From: Clostridiales bacterium
GTDB taxonomy: Bacteria; Bacillota; Clostridia; Oscillospirales; Acutalibacteraceae
Length of the DNA stretch: 38,360 nucleotides
Assembly (NCBI GenBank): GCA_019418545.1
Contig: DYBQ01000009.1
Span: forward strand, 17,634 to 55,993
Direction: 5' to 3'
A program made the translations under genes and the position numbers. The stretch's first letter is position 1, and each line of letters starts with the position of its first letter. Positions 14,956 through 23,300 of the stretch are shown here, in pieces. Below the pieces are notes generated by a model that did no database searches, was not told where the DNA came from, and saw only the letters and a program-made list of their open reading frames with translations.

Positions 14956-16506
14956 TTACCTGTTGTCATTCTGTCCTGTTTCTTCTGTCTGCTCTCCCGT
15001 GTCATCAAGGCCAAGCCCCTGCGATGCGTTTGTTGGCCTGCCGGGTTCGCTATCGGCCGCCATGGTGCTCGAACTCTTCAATGGGGTAAATTTATTTTTC
15101 AGCCCCAGCACGCTGTCTTCCAGATAATTCACACTTTCTATTTCTTCCGGGCGCAGTCCAATTGCCGCGCAATACATCATCACAGTCGGCATCCCATACT
15201 GTGCGGCATTCAAATACTGCTTTGCAAGCTCCTCCCGGTTATATGGGCTGATATCCAAAATAGAAAGCCTGAACATTTTCCCAACGCTCTGCGATTGAAA
15301 AATCCGATTCACCGCCGCCTCAATGCTTTGCACAAGCGAATAGGTAATCGCTTGGTCAGATTTTATCGAAAGCAACAGGGCAGAGCTCGACGCCTTTGTG
15401 TTGTTAAACAGCAAACTTGAAACCCCGGCCGCAGACCATAAATGGTTCTCCGATTCGCTTATTTTATCTGTGTCGGTTGTCCCTCCGCTATGGTCAAAGC
15501 TTATTTTGTCAATCTCCATGGGGGATAGCACAGACCCAACCGCTTCCGGCATCACCTGGTCCAGGTTCTGCCAAAACTCCACGGCCTTGTCATAATCCAT
15601 GTTCCAGCGGCCTTCGTTGTCCATGCCCAGCTTCATCACCAGCAGGGCATAGTTTTCAAGCTCCGTCTTCGTCAGCTTCAAATCCTCATAATCTGAAATG
15701 TCATACAAGTTGCGCAGCACGCCTGCAAAGGGCGGCATGGCATAATTCAAAATGTCCCTGTTGCATTTAATCGCAAAAGAATTTGGCGGGTCCAGTTCCT
15801 GATACTTCATCGCTCTGTTTTGCTGGTACACCGAATATTTCTGCGTAAATTCTTCCGGGTAATAACTCAACAGCTTGTTGTCCGAATCAAAGTAGGAAAA
15901 ATCAAACGTTACGTTAAACACGTTATTTGACATGGACGATATACTGCAATAATCCGACGGCAATTGCTGAAAGGTAATTTTGTCTCCAGAATCACGTGCA
16001 GTGCAGTAAAATGCATCTTCCCGCATACACACGGTCAAAATATTCCGCCCCTGTGTGCGTATGTCAAATTTGTTGATATATTCCGTGGCCCTAATAAACC
16101 TCTTGTGGTAATCAGATTTTGCCGCAGTTACATCCAGGTTGTATGGCAACACCATATACGCAAAATCATTCAGCCCGGCAAAATACTGTATCAGGCGTCT
16201 CAAATGCGAGCTTGCCCCATACATGTAGATCATCGCGTTGCGCAGTCTCTTTTCATTTTTCTGCGGGTCTTTCAGCGCGTCTACTATCTCGTCCTTCGTG
16301 TATTTATAGAAGGTCTGAGATTTCGGGTTACTGTTCAAATCCCGCCATATCAATTTTTCCAGTGCCCTAAAGTTCATGCGCCACAGCTTCGTCCCATCAA
16401 AGGTAAAGCTCTTGCTTATTTCAGCGGCCGTTGGTTTTACCTGCTCTGTTTTCGGTTTGGGTGGGCGCCCACGCCGCTTTTGTGGCGCCTTTTCTGTTTC
16501 ACTCAT
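14956..16506 (-). CDS. Portal protein, 516 aa
   Basis: ATG at 16506 (MSETEKAPQKRRGRPPKPKT) has GGTGGTGAGAAAA upstream; a GTG start 12 nt earlier is possible. The N-terminal 30 residues are basic (AT-hook-like RRGRPPK). The body has the portal layout: NFRALEKLIWRDLN, RNAMIYMYGASSHLRRLIQY and EAVGSVLSPMEIDKISFDHS. The long helix region is VSSLLFNNTKASSSALLLSI, then QAITYSLVQSIEAAVNRIF. The C-terminal tail is Glu/Asp-rich. It sits directly downstream of TerL in reading order, 18 nt apart. Confidence 0.8.
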   Translation of the reverse strand: MSETEKAPQKRRGRPPKPKTEQVKPTAAEISKSFTFDGTKLWRMNFRALEKLIWRDLNSNPKSQTFYKYTKDEIVDALKDPQKNEKRLRNAMIYMYGASSHLRRLIQYFAGLNDFAYMVLPYNLDVTAAKSDYHKRFIRATEYINKFDIRTQGRNILTVCMREDAFYCTARDSGDKITFQQLPSDYCSISSMSNNVFNVTFDFSYFDSDNKLLSYYPEEFTQKYSVYQQNRAMKYQELDPPNSFAIKCNRDILNYAMPPFAGVLRNLYDISDYEDLKLTKTELENYALLVMKLGMDNEGRWNMDYDKAVEFWQNLDQVMPEAVGSVLSPMEIDKISFDHSGGTTDTDKISESENHLWSAAGVSSLLFNNTKASSSALLLSIKSDQAITYSLVQSIEAAVNRIFQSQSVGKMFRLSILDISPYNREELAKQYLNAAQYGMPTVMMYCAAIGLRPEEIESVNYLEDSVLGLKNKFTPLKSSSTMAADSEPGRPTNASQGLGLDDTGEQTEETGQNDNR

Positions 16507-16524
16507 TTTTCTCACCACCCTTCG

Positions 16525-18273
16525 CTATTTAATTTTGGGCTTTCTGAAACAAAAAGAGGCGGCAAAATCCACCTCATGTTTTGGCCTGTTCAGTTTAAGC
16601 TCCAGCTGGTTTGCTATCCAGTAATTGTAGCTCAGGCTGGAATACCGGTCTTTCCGAAACCCAACCTTCTCATATACGCGCACCGTGTTATTCTTTGCTT
16701 CATACTGTAAATTGATCAGCTCATTGATAAGCAAAGAGGTGTTGATATACGGCATTTTAAACCGCATTTTTTCTCCAATATCCAATGCGTTATACCCATG
16801 CAGCCCGCTCAGTATGGCATCGCATTCATACTCGGAAATAAGCAAACGGATTTTTCCCTGCCGGAAGCCTTCGCGCAAAGAAAGCGCGCAGTCAGAGTTG
16901 AACTGCGCATTGCCTTTAATACTCCAAATCACTTTCGGCGCGTTTGGGTCCGCGCATCTTTCCGCCATCTCCGCATTGTTGCAGCAGGACAGCGGGGGGT
17001 ACGTCACCCCATTTTCCGCGTCGTAAATTTCACGCACCATCGCATCATATACACCAAAACCAACGCCAGACGTGTCCAGCCCAATATAATCACACTCAAA
17101 ATCTTCAAAATACCGCCGCAGTGTCAGGGCCTGTTCACTGGTAATGCCGCCCTCGGTGTTTTCGGTATACATAACGTTAGAGATATACCGGTTTCCTGCG
17201 GCAGGAATAAGCTGGTTCACAAAAATGGATGTGGCGTCGTTTTCATGTTTCCTGCTTCCCATCAAAGCAATATCGGCCGTTATCACGCGCAATTCTCCCT
17301 TTTGCTTTGCCGGCAGGCGGGCACGTTTATCTTTCAGCAGATTGCTTACCACAGCAGGGTAGAATGGATAAATAATTTTCCGGTTGGCAGCAATATCTTC
17401 ATAGCTGAACAAAGAGCCTTCGTTGTCTCCGTAAAACAGGCATTCCATCTCCATACTCCAGTTCAGCTCATTAAAGTCAGTTTCCGACATCTCATCCGCT
17501 ACCGCTTCTGCACTTAACAGGTTTTCCCTAATCGACATCTGATAGGGAAGCCCACAGCAGAAATATCTCTTGGAGTCATCCACAAGGTTAATACAGTACG
17601 CTTTCAACTTCTCATAAGACCAATGGCTCTTAAACCATGCCGAGCTCAGATAGAACTCCTTGTTTCGTTCTGCCAAATGTGCATATTCCGGCTTGTCCAA
17701 ATACTTTGGGTGGCGCGGCGCAGTCAAAAACTTGCGCAGCACTTTATTCACCACATCAAGGTCTATCATGCGGAATTCGTCACAAATCAGAATGTTTGAA
17801 CGATTAGAACGCGCCCGGTCATTAGCCGTTACCACCTTGATAATGGAACCGTTACGGAATGTAATGTGTGCGTTTTGCTGGTTCGTGCTTGCTTCTTCTA
17901 TTTCCATTCGTAAGTTCGCAGAGCCAGGCATCAGAATATTTGTTATTTTTTCAAGCACATTGATGGCCTGCGGCCGAGAGCCAGAGGCAATACATATCTG
18001 TGTTCCAGGGTACAAAATACATCTCACACAGCAAAAGACAGCAATTAAAAAACTTTTGCCTTGCCCGCGGCTGGCAATATACATAAAGTGCGTGCTTATA
18101 TTCATCATAAACAGCAAAATTTTTTGAAAGAGCTTTAAATGCACATTCAAATAATCTTTGCAAAAACGGTGTGGGTTTGCCCTATAAAAGCTACACCACA
18201 CCGCTATCCCGTTCATGATTCGCTGTGCTTTTTGGTTTGCAACCTCCTGTTGCGATAACTTATGCACTGCCAT
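16525..18273 (-). CDS. terL: Terminase large subunit (TerL), 582 aa
   Basis: ATG at 18273 has GGGTGAGA upstream and overlaps the TerS gene by 14 nt. The ATPase domain has a Walker A-type SRGQGKS at 68-74 and Walker B ILICDE at 161-166. The RNase H-like nuclease domain has TADIALMGS (D334) and IGLDTSGVGFG (D400), with a further acidic residue expected in the C-terminal region. It packages the genome into the prohead through the portal. The order TerS-TerL-portal is standard. All core motifs appear intact, so the packaging motor should work. Confidence 0.92.
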   Translation of the reverse strand: MAVHKLSQQEVANQKAQRIMNGIAVWCSFYRANPHRFCKDYLNVHLKLFQKILLFMMNISTHFMYIASRGQGKSFLIAVFCCVRCILYPGTQICIASGSRPQAINVLEKITNILMPGSANLRMEIEEASTNQQNAHITFRNGSIIKVVTANDRARSNRSNILICDEFRMIDLDVVNKVLRKFLTAPRHPKYLDKPEYAHLAERNKEFYLSSAWFKSHWSYEKLKAYCINLVDDSKRYFCCGLPYQMSIRENLLSAEAVADEMSETDFNELNWSMEMECLFYGDNEGSLFSYEDIAANRKIIYPFYPAVVSNLLKDKRARLPAKQKGELRVITADIALMGSRKHENDATSIFVNQLIPAAGNRYISNVMYTENTEGGITSEQALTLRRYFEDFECDYIGLDTSGVGFGVYDAMVREIYDAENGVTYPPLSCCNNAEMAERCADPNAPKVIWSIKGNAQFNSDCALSLREGFRQGKIRLLISEYECDAILSGLHGYNALDIGEKMRFKMPYINTSLLINELINLQYEAKNNTVRVYEKVGFRKDRYSSLSYNYWIANQLELKLNRPKHEVDFAASFCFRKPKIK

Positions 18274-19252
18274 GGGTCTCACCCTCAAACAGCATAGATA
18301 TCTCTGGGTCAACCTCATCCTGCTCGTAAGAAGGTTTCTTTACAGTATATTTTGCCATCTCTTCTTCATATATGGCAGAATACCGGTTTTTAATCCCCAT
18401 CATTTTGCACAGGTGCCCAAGAAAATAAGCACTAACATACCGGCGAATCCCGTCCACATCCTCAAATTCAGGGTCAGGTTCCGGAATGGGTCTTTCATTT
18501 TCCCATTTCTGTATCAACGTACCAAACGTGTTTTGGTCAGCAAAAGTATTATCATTCGTCTGTGTGGGCTTTATCGCGGCCGTTCCAAGCAGTTCCTGAA
18601 ACGCCTTCATTGCCAGTTCTACCTTCCTTGGGTCGCCGCTCTGATTCGCTCGCTGAATGCTCAGCTGCGACATGCAAATAGCCTTAAATATTTCCTCTTG
18701 AGCCTTTGTCTTACATTCGTGGCGCGCCGTCCAGTCATCATACTGGTCCTGTAAAAACCGATACTCTTCCTCTGTAAAGCCCAGCCCAAAAAACTTCACC
18801 GTCTTTTGCGTTACCTTTTTGCTGTCGCGCACTTCTTCTACCGATTCAATCGTCTCCCGGCTTTCCTCATCCAGTGTAGTATCATAGGTGTTGTCTTTAT
18901 ACTGAATAAGGTTCGCCCGTGAAACATAAGTATGTATCCGGCTTCGCTCCGCACTTATTTTTCTGGATGCGTCCGCAAGGCTCTGGTTATAGTAAATGTC
19001 AAATTTCATGCAAATGCGGCGAATCGCCTCATCGTCATCGCCTAGCACCGTACAATAATGCTCATACAGCTTGTCAATGCAGCGCCGGCACACTGGTAAA
19101 AAATGTCCATTCCCCGCATAAATAGGGCTCTGTGAGGCAGGGAAGTTCCCGCTTTGTTTTGTATAAATTTTCCCACAGGAACAGCATCGGTATTCCCGTT
19201 TTTCATCACTTTCCGGGCGAATCTTGCCCGGCTTGCTGCTTACTCTTGCGAT
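18260..19252 (-). CDS. Terminase small subunit-like protein, 330 aa, apparent AUC start
   Basis: The frame has its first conventional start codon at GTG 19093, but this would remove a zinc-ribbon sequence that reads through upstream (YRCCSCGKIYT ... VCRRCIDKLYEHY, two CxxC pairs). Upstream of 19093, back to a stop, there is no ATG, GTG or TTG. ATC at 19250-19252 lies 7 nt after GAGGTGA and gives MARVSSKPGKIRP. The rest is helical, with FGLGFTEEEYRFLQDQYDDW and a C-terminal segment ending SMLFEGETHGSA. Position directly before TerL supports a DNA-recognition role. The protein is larger than most TerS. Confidence 0.7.
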   Translation of the reverse strand: MARVSSKPGKIRPESDEKREYRCCSCGKIYTKQSGNFPASQSPIYAGNGHFLPVCRRCIDKLYEHYCTVLGDDDEAIRRICMKFDIYYNQSLADASRKISAERSRIHTYVSRANLIQYKDNTYDTTLDEESRETIESVEEVRDSKKVTQKTVKFFGLGFTEEEYRFLQDQYDDWTARHECKTKAQEEIFKAICMSQLSIQRANQSGDPRKVELAMKAFQELLGTAAIKPTQTNDNTFADQNTFGTLIQKWENERPIPEPDPEFEDVDGIRRYVSAYFLGHLCKMMGIKNRYSAIYEEEMAKYTVKKPSYEQDEVDPEISMLFEGETHGSA

Positions 19253-19273
19253 ATCTCTTCACCTCTATCTCAT

Positions 19274-19307
19274 AAAAAAAGACATCCGCTGAAGCAGCAA
19301 ATGTCTT
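19274..19307 (-). terminator. Rho-independent terminator before the late operon
   Basis: On the minus strand AAGACATTTGCTG pairs with CAGCGGATGTCTT (two G-U pairs) around a 3-nt loop, followed by seven Ts. It overlaps the stop of the 68-residue gene and ends about 21 nt before the TerS start, so it marks the boundary between earlier genes and the late block. Confidence 0.9.
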
Positions 19308-19512
19308 ATTTTTGAATTATTATTTCATCGTCCCGGTCAACTGCAAATGTGCATGCCGCCAGAAATTCCTTATACACTTCATGCAAAACGCCAATATGTC
19401 TCAAACCAAGGTAATCCATCGGCACCTCTTTTTCCACCACTGTCAGACCGTCCATCTCCGTTTCATACTCCATGCGAATCCGCATCCATTCTTCACCATT
19501 ATGCATTAACAT
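19306..19512 (-). CDS. Small acidic protein of unknown function, 68 aa
   Basis: ATG at 19512 lies 8 nt after AAGGGG; a TTG at 19518 is too close to the site. The protein (MLMHNGEEWMRIRMEYETEM ... LHEVYKEFLAACTFAVDRDD) is acidic with no recognised motif. Its stop is inside a strong terminator stem. It sits between the metallophosphoesterase and TerS. Confidence 0.55.
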   Translation of the reverse strand: MLMHNGEEWMRIRMEYETEMDGLTVVEKEVPMDYLGLRHIGVLHEVYKEFLAACTFAVDRDDEIIIQK

Positions 19513-19599
19513 ATTCAAAACCCCTTATTTATTCAATTTGATATCTTGGCATACGATATCTTGTGGCGTGAAAAATTCAGCGTCCTTTCATCTCACGGC

Positions 19600-20805
19600 T
19601 TACACCGTGGGCTTTCCCAGCCGAATATCGTAATAGCAGGTAATGCCATTTTCTCCACACAAAAATGCCATCTGCTCCGGCGCATTGTGCAGCCTGTGGT
19701 CTATCGCATACCTGTCAGTCCCAGCGCCTGTGCCGCTCTGCACCACTTTACAGTCATAGCTCGTGCTGAATCCATTGCTGTGTCTGTGCCCAAGCAGAAT
19801 TGCAGTGGGCTTATGTCCCAAAATCATTGCAAATTTTGTTGCGGCCGTGTCCACGTTTTCCTTTTCACCATGCGCGAAAACATAATCTCGCCCATAGCAG
19901 TTAAACACGCCAAATGTTTCATCCAGGTTTTGTGTTTTTACATGTACATTTTCAAACTCCTTCAGTTTGGCTTCCAAAATGTACATCACCAGAACATCAA
20001 AGTTCTCTCCGTCTACGGCCTCATCCTTACTCTGGAACACACGGCCATGATTACCGGGCGTGCCGTATACACGCACAGCAGGAAACACCCCCGCCAGCGA
20101 AGAAATAAACTGGGAAAGCAAATCGCTCACAAATATTGTCTGACGTATCACATTCTGATTATTCTCCAGCCGGTTGGCTGTGCGCAAAACGCCGTTTATC
20201 AAGTCTCCACATAACACAACCACACATTCCTCCGGCGCATGCACTTCATTGATTCGGTACAGCGCACGGAAATAGGCCGACATCCTGGCCTGCAAGATAC
20301 TTTCATCATATGTGTTCAAGCAGTTTTCTGCTTTCAACCCGGCATGCAGATCAGAAACCATCGCCACCACAGTCTGGCTTTCACGTCTCAAAGTGTCATC
20401 CGGCACGAACCGGCAGGGGATAGGGGCAAATTCTTGCGCACACTCTTTCACCATATCTTTCAGGCTTTCTATCCGCGCATGCGTGCGCAAAATGCGGCTT
20501 ACCTCATTACGTTCATCCCTAAATTTCACACGCTCGCGTTCCAATGCACGGCGCTCTTCCTTTATTTCCTCCAGCATTTCCTCGCCATCGGCACATTGTT
20601 TCTGATAAGCGGGCAACATTTTTTGAAAGGTATTCCAGTCCTTGCGCACCTTGCATTCCGTATAATTGGTGCCCCAGGCCTCATTTATCACGTCCACCAC
20701 ATCGTTCCATGTTTCCAGCTCGCCCGTGCGAGCATTCATCTGGCAAATGCGGTATTCATATTCCTCAAATGTCTCGCCTTCAAGGCGTTTGTATTTGTCC
20801 AGCAT
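19600..20805 (-). CDS. Calcineurin-like metallophosphoesterase, 401 aa
   Basis: ATG at 20805 has GAGGTG 6 nt upstream; GTG 20814 overlaps that site. The catalytic motifs are all present in order: SDLHAG 151-156, GDLING 200-205, GNHGR 251-255, AHGE 311-314 and GHRHSN 339-344. They bind two metal ions in this superfamily. The N-terminal 100 residues form an added domain with an HTH-like helical stretch and a coiled coil (KEERRALERERVKFRDER). The substrate (nucleotide, nucleic acid end or protein phosphate) is unknown. It is in the same transcription direction as the polymerase and late genes. Confidence 0.85.
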   Translation of the reverse strand: MLDKYKRLEGETFEEYEYRICQMNARTGELETWNDVVDVINEAWGTNYTECKVRKDWNTFQKMLPAYQKQCADGEEMLEEIKEERRALERERVKFRDERNEVSRILRTHARIESLKDMVKECAQEFAPIPCRFVPDDTLRRESQTVVAMVSDLHAGLKAENCLNTYDESILQARMSAYFRALYRINEVHAPEECVVVLCGDLINGVLRTANRLENNQNVIRQTIFVSDLLSQFISSLAGVFPAVRVYGTPGNHGRVFQSKDEAVDGENFDVLVMYILEAKLKEFENVHVKTQNLDETFGVFNCYGRDYVFAHGEKENVDTAATKFAMILGHKPTAILLGHRHSNGFSTSYDCKVVQSGTGAGTDRYAIDHRLHNAPEQMAFLCGENGITCYYDIRLGKPTV

Positions 20806-20817
20806 TGGCGTCACCTC

Positions 20818-21009
20818 TTAAAACTCGTCCTTGTAACCAATGCTTATCTTCACATCTTTTCCGTCAAATTCTTTGGCCAGTTCAAACAGGCCCACCGGTT
20901 CATCACGGTCTTCCACTTCTATCAAAATGTCATGCTCCGCATCAAGGCGGCTCATATCCAAAATACCCGTCACATCCAGCGTAAATTTTTTGTTAATCTT
21001 ACTTGCCAT
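20818..21009 (-). CDS. Small protein, 63 aa, unknown function
   Basis: ATG at 21009 (MASKINKKFTLDVTGILDMS) lies after CAGGAGGAAGT. The longer frame to 21084 has no ribosome site. The sequence is acidic and beta-rich (DILIEVEDRDEPVGLFELAK, then DVKISIGYKDEF) and no motif is recognised. It is followed 3 nt later by the metallophosphoesterase frame, with which it is probably co-translated. Confidence 0.6.
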   Translation of the reverse strand: MASKINKKFTLDVTGILDMSRLDAEHDILIEVEDRDEPVGLFELAKEFDGKDVKISIGYKDEF

Positions 21010-21020
21010 ACTTCCTCCTG

Positions 21021-21212
21021 TTATACAGCGCGCTTCGCGCGAAATTCTTCCAGTTTGTTCATCACAACACTTACTTCCGTACACCAGTAATGGTTCTTCG
21101 TGCGGCGCACCATCTTTTCAATGTGCCGTTCACCTGTGTACATGTCATACACTTTTCGTGGAGGGTATAGCTTCTGCAAATAGGCAGCCTCCTGCTTTGT
21201 CACACAAATCAA
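21021..21212 (-). CDS. Small basic protein, 63 aa, unknown function
   Basis: The frame opens at TTG 21212 behind AAAAGGATTG, or at GTG 21203. It has a helix-turn pattern, VTKQEAAYLQKLYPPRKVYD, and a basic C-terminal end. It ends 11 nt before the start of the next 63-residue gene. It comes after the polymerase terminator. No family is recognised. Confidence 0.55.
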   Translation of the reverse strand: MICVTKQEAAYLQKLYPPRKVYDMYTGERHIEKMVRRTKNHYWCTEVSVVMNKLEEFRAKRAV

Positions 21213-21393
21213 TCAGTTTCAATCCTTTTTTCTTTGAATTTTTCTAAGCACAAGAATGCTTTGAAATCCGGCGCAAGAGCTTCACAGGTGCTCTCTTACC
21301 TATACCAAAATTTTTCAAGTCAAAAAAATGGCTTAACCGTGCGGTTTTTCGGCATTTCAAAACTTGAAATTCTTAAAAAAATCGCAAAAATTG

Positions 21394-21431
21394 CAAAAAA
21401 ATGGGCCAAAACCATACTGGCCTTGGCCCAT
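21394..21431 (-). terminator. Rho-independent terminator after the RNA polymerase gene
   Basis: On the minus strand ATGGGCCAA pairs with TTGGCCCAT around a loop that can form a further short stem, followed by seven Ts. It begins 3 nt after the polymerase stop codon and separates it from the small genes and late block. Confidence 0.92.
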
Positions 21432-21434
21432 TCT

Positions 21435-22161
21435 TCAATACCATTTCAAATACTTTTTTCCGAAAATCTCTACGTCAAATTCATCATTCCGCGCAGGCCG
21501 CAGCACCGGCACCGGGTGCGAACTTTTTCGAATTGTTTTATAAAACGACATATGAGAAGTCGCAAACAATATTGAGAACAAATTTCTCCGCAAATCTTTA
21601 CATACATCTTCTTCAATCATATGCACCAGGTAATACATTGTGCTGTAATTAAACCTTATTCCGGAAATTGCAGACACACAAGATGTAAACTCCATGTCTA
21701 TCTTTCGGCTCACCACATCATATGCGCCGTTCTTTTCCGAAGCATTTTTTACATCACAAGAATACCTCAAATCTGTTGCGTTGCGATATTCGCTCCAAGC
21801 CTTTCGAATATTAGCCTTCATTTTCCGTATCAGTTCTATTGTTCTATTTACTTGATAATATCGCACATGTGATACATGATACGGCCCCTTGTCAAGAATT
21901 TCACACAAGGGCAGGCATTGAACCGCTCGGCTCGTCGGAACCTTTATAGCTTTATTCAGTATCGTTTGCAGATAATCCATAGAGGTGTTATGCCGCAAGT
22001 AATATTTTTTCTTTGGGTCGTAATATCCCTTCTGCTTTGTGATGTGTGCAAAGAAATACGGTTTCACAAGCCGGCCATTTTTGTCTCTCCGGTTATACTT
22101 GTTCTTTAAAATTCGCAGCTCCTCCGAGTTCCTGATAGAAAATTCTTTCTTGGCCTTGTCA
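21435..22161 (-). CDS. YonO-like RNA polymerase, exon 2 (C-terminal part)
   Basis: This is the second coding part of the split polymerase gene. After splicing at 22161 it reads on from exon 1 with SGLEIDKAKKEFSIRNSEEL, then LKNKYNRRDKNGRLVKPYFF. The joined gene is 2850 nt, 949 residues. Without splicing the frame has a stop (TAA) inside the intron, 6 nt before its 3' end, and the computed frame begins at an internal GTG (22067). The segment is helical and basic, ending in VLRPARNDEFDVEIFGKKYL. It has no ribosome site of its own, which supports the split-gene reading. Confidence 0.85.
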
Positions 22162-23300
22162 CTTTGTGTTTACCGATGTACGCTACAACATCGATGGGGA
22201 CAAATCCCCCTCGCGCTTTCACGCGAGAACAGACTATATCTTCACCCTATAACAGGGTGTGCACTGCTTCGGCTGCCAATCACTTGCAGCCTACTCCTTT
22301 TCAGGATAGTCGTTGAACTTTACTCTTTTCGAGTCTTAGATGCTGATTGCCTATTCTGAGATGTTGAGGGTGGGGAAAACTGTTTATGGAGAACAGATTC
22401 TTGACTCTGGCGCGCCAAAACAGCATCTTCTAATGAATCAAATACACCAAGATAATGTTTGACCCCATTGTTGCTGATTTGAGCTGCCCACTTTCCAACG
22501 GAACTTGCCCAATATACTCCGGCCGTACCGCTTTTGTTGCTTGATAAAAGTCCTCTATTGATGCAGTTCTGGCTTCGTGTAGCTATGCGAAGATTTGTGC
22601 GTCTGTTATCAATAGTATTTCTATTGATATGGTCAACCTCTAAAGTGTTGCATGTGCTAAGCCCCATAATCATGCGGTGCATTTTATACATCTTTCCATC
22701 TTTTTTTGTGATGGCATATCCATTCTTATCCACATGCCATACATAAGGGGTTACAATATCCAAGTCTTCTGGCGATATTATAATTTTCTTACCATCAAAA
22801 CATTCTATTTCAATGTGAGAGGGAAACCGTTCATAGATATTTCCTGTCCACAAATTTGATTTTCGAAAGTCCAGGCTATTCCCATTGCGATGCAAAACTT
22901 TTTTTGCCGAGTTCTCTAAAATTAGCTTTGATAGCATTAGTGTTTTCTTACGGACGGTCGTTGAAATCCCTTTTCCATGTTTGCTTCGCCATGTATACCG
23001 GCTCACCTTATCATAATCGTCAGAATCTATTAAGAACTTAATACCATCAGTTGTGATTCCTATACAGCATCCATTTTCACAATAAAACTTATTAAATCTT
23101 TTATTCCCCATATTACTCCAAAATCTCAAGTTTCCACTTAGGGTTTCCCCATATGGCATCTCTAAGCTTTTTTCTGCTTTCGCTGCCTTCACGTTTAAGC
23201 ATATTTCATCCCTGCGTTGTGGCGCTTAGAGCTTTAAGGTTTTCCAGCAATTCAATGCATTCGCTTTTATGCACATTTCTGTGCATTGAGACTGTATTTA
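22162..23300 (-). other. Group I intron (1139 nt) in the RNA polymerase gene
   Basis: P1 forms between the exon end TTGAGAT and intron GTCTCAA, with U.G at the splice site 23301/23300. The intron ends with G at 22162. P2 is ATGCACA/TGTGCAT. The P/Q conserved pair (GAATTGCTGGAAA at 23241-23253, CCTTAAAGCTCTAAGC at 23224-23239) precedes the endonuclease gene. The R segment GTTCAACGACTATCC (22304-22318) and the S segment GAAGATATAGTCTG (22230-22243) share P7 (GACTAT/ATAGTC). P8 is CACCCT/AGGGTG, and P9-type hairpins follow. Extra stem GGCTGC/GCAGCC between P7 halves suggests subgroup IA. Splicing restores a 2850-nt reading frame. Confidence 0.93.
22320..23111 (-). CDS. HNH/AP2 homing endonuclease inside the intron, 263 aa
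   Basis: ATG at 23111 has TTTGGAGTAAT upstream; the longer computed frame to 23192 runs through intron core sequence. The HNH core is at residues about 143-182: H145, DH at 160-161 and N173. An AP2-like DNA-binding domain lies at about 195-240 (SGTAGVYWASSVGKWAAQIS). Residues 22-90 look like a degenerate duplicate of the HNH half (VLHRNGNSLDFRKSNL), without the DH pair. The stop lies 1 nt before the conserved R segment, so the gene fills an internal loop. It should cut intron-less polymerase alleles. Confidence 0.88.
   Translation of the reverse strand: MGNKRFNKFYCENGCCIGITTDGIKFLIDSDDYDKVSRYTWRSKHGKGISTTVRKKTLMLSKLILENSAKKVLHRNGNSLDFRKSNLWTGNIYERFPSHIEIECFDGKKIIISPEDLDIVTPYVWHVDKNGYAITKKDGKMYKMHRMIMGLSTCNTLEVDHINRNTIDNRRTNLRIATRSQNCINRGLLSSNKSGTAGVYWASSVGKWAAQISNNGVKHYLGVFDSLEDAVLARQSQESVLHKQFSPPSTSQNRQSASKTRKE

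Noticed and set aside
19566..19610. Hairpin CACGG/CCGTG at the phosphoesterase stop as a terminator
   Set aside because: No T run follows the stem on the minus strand.
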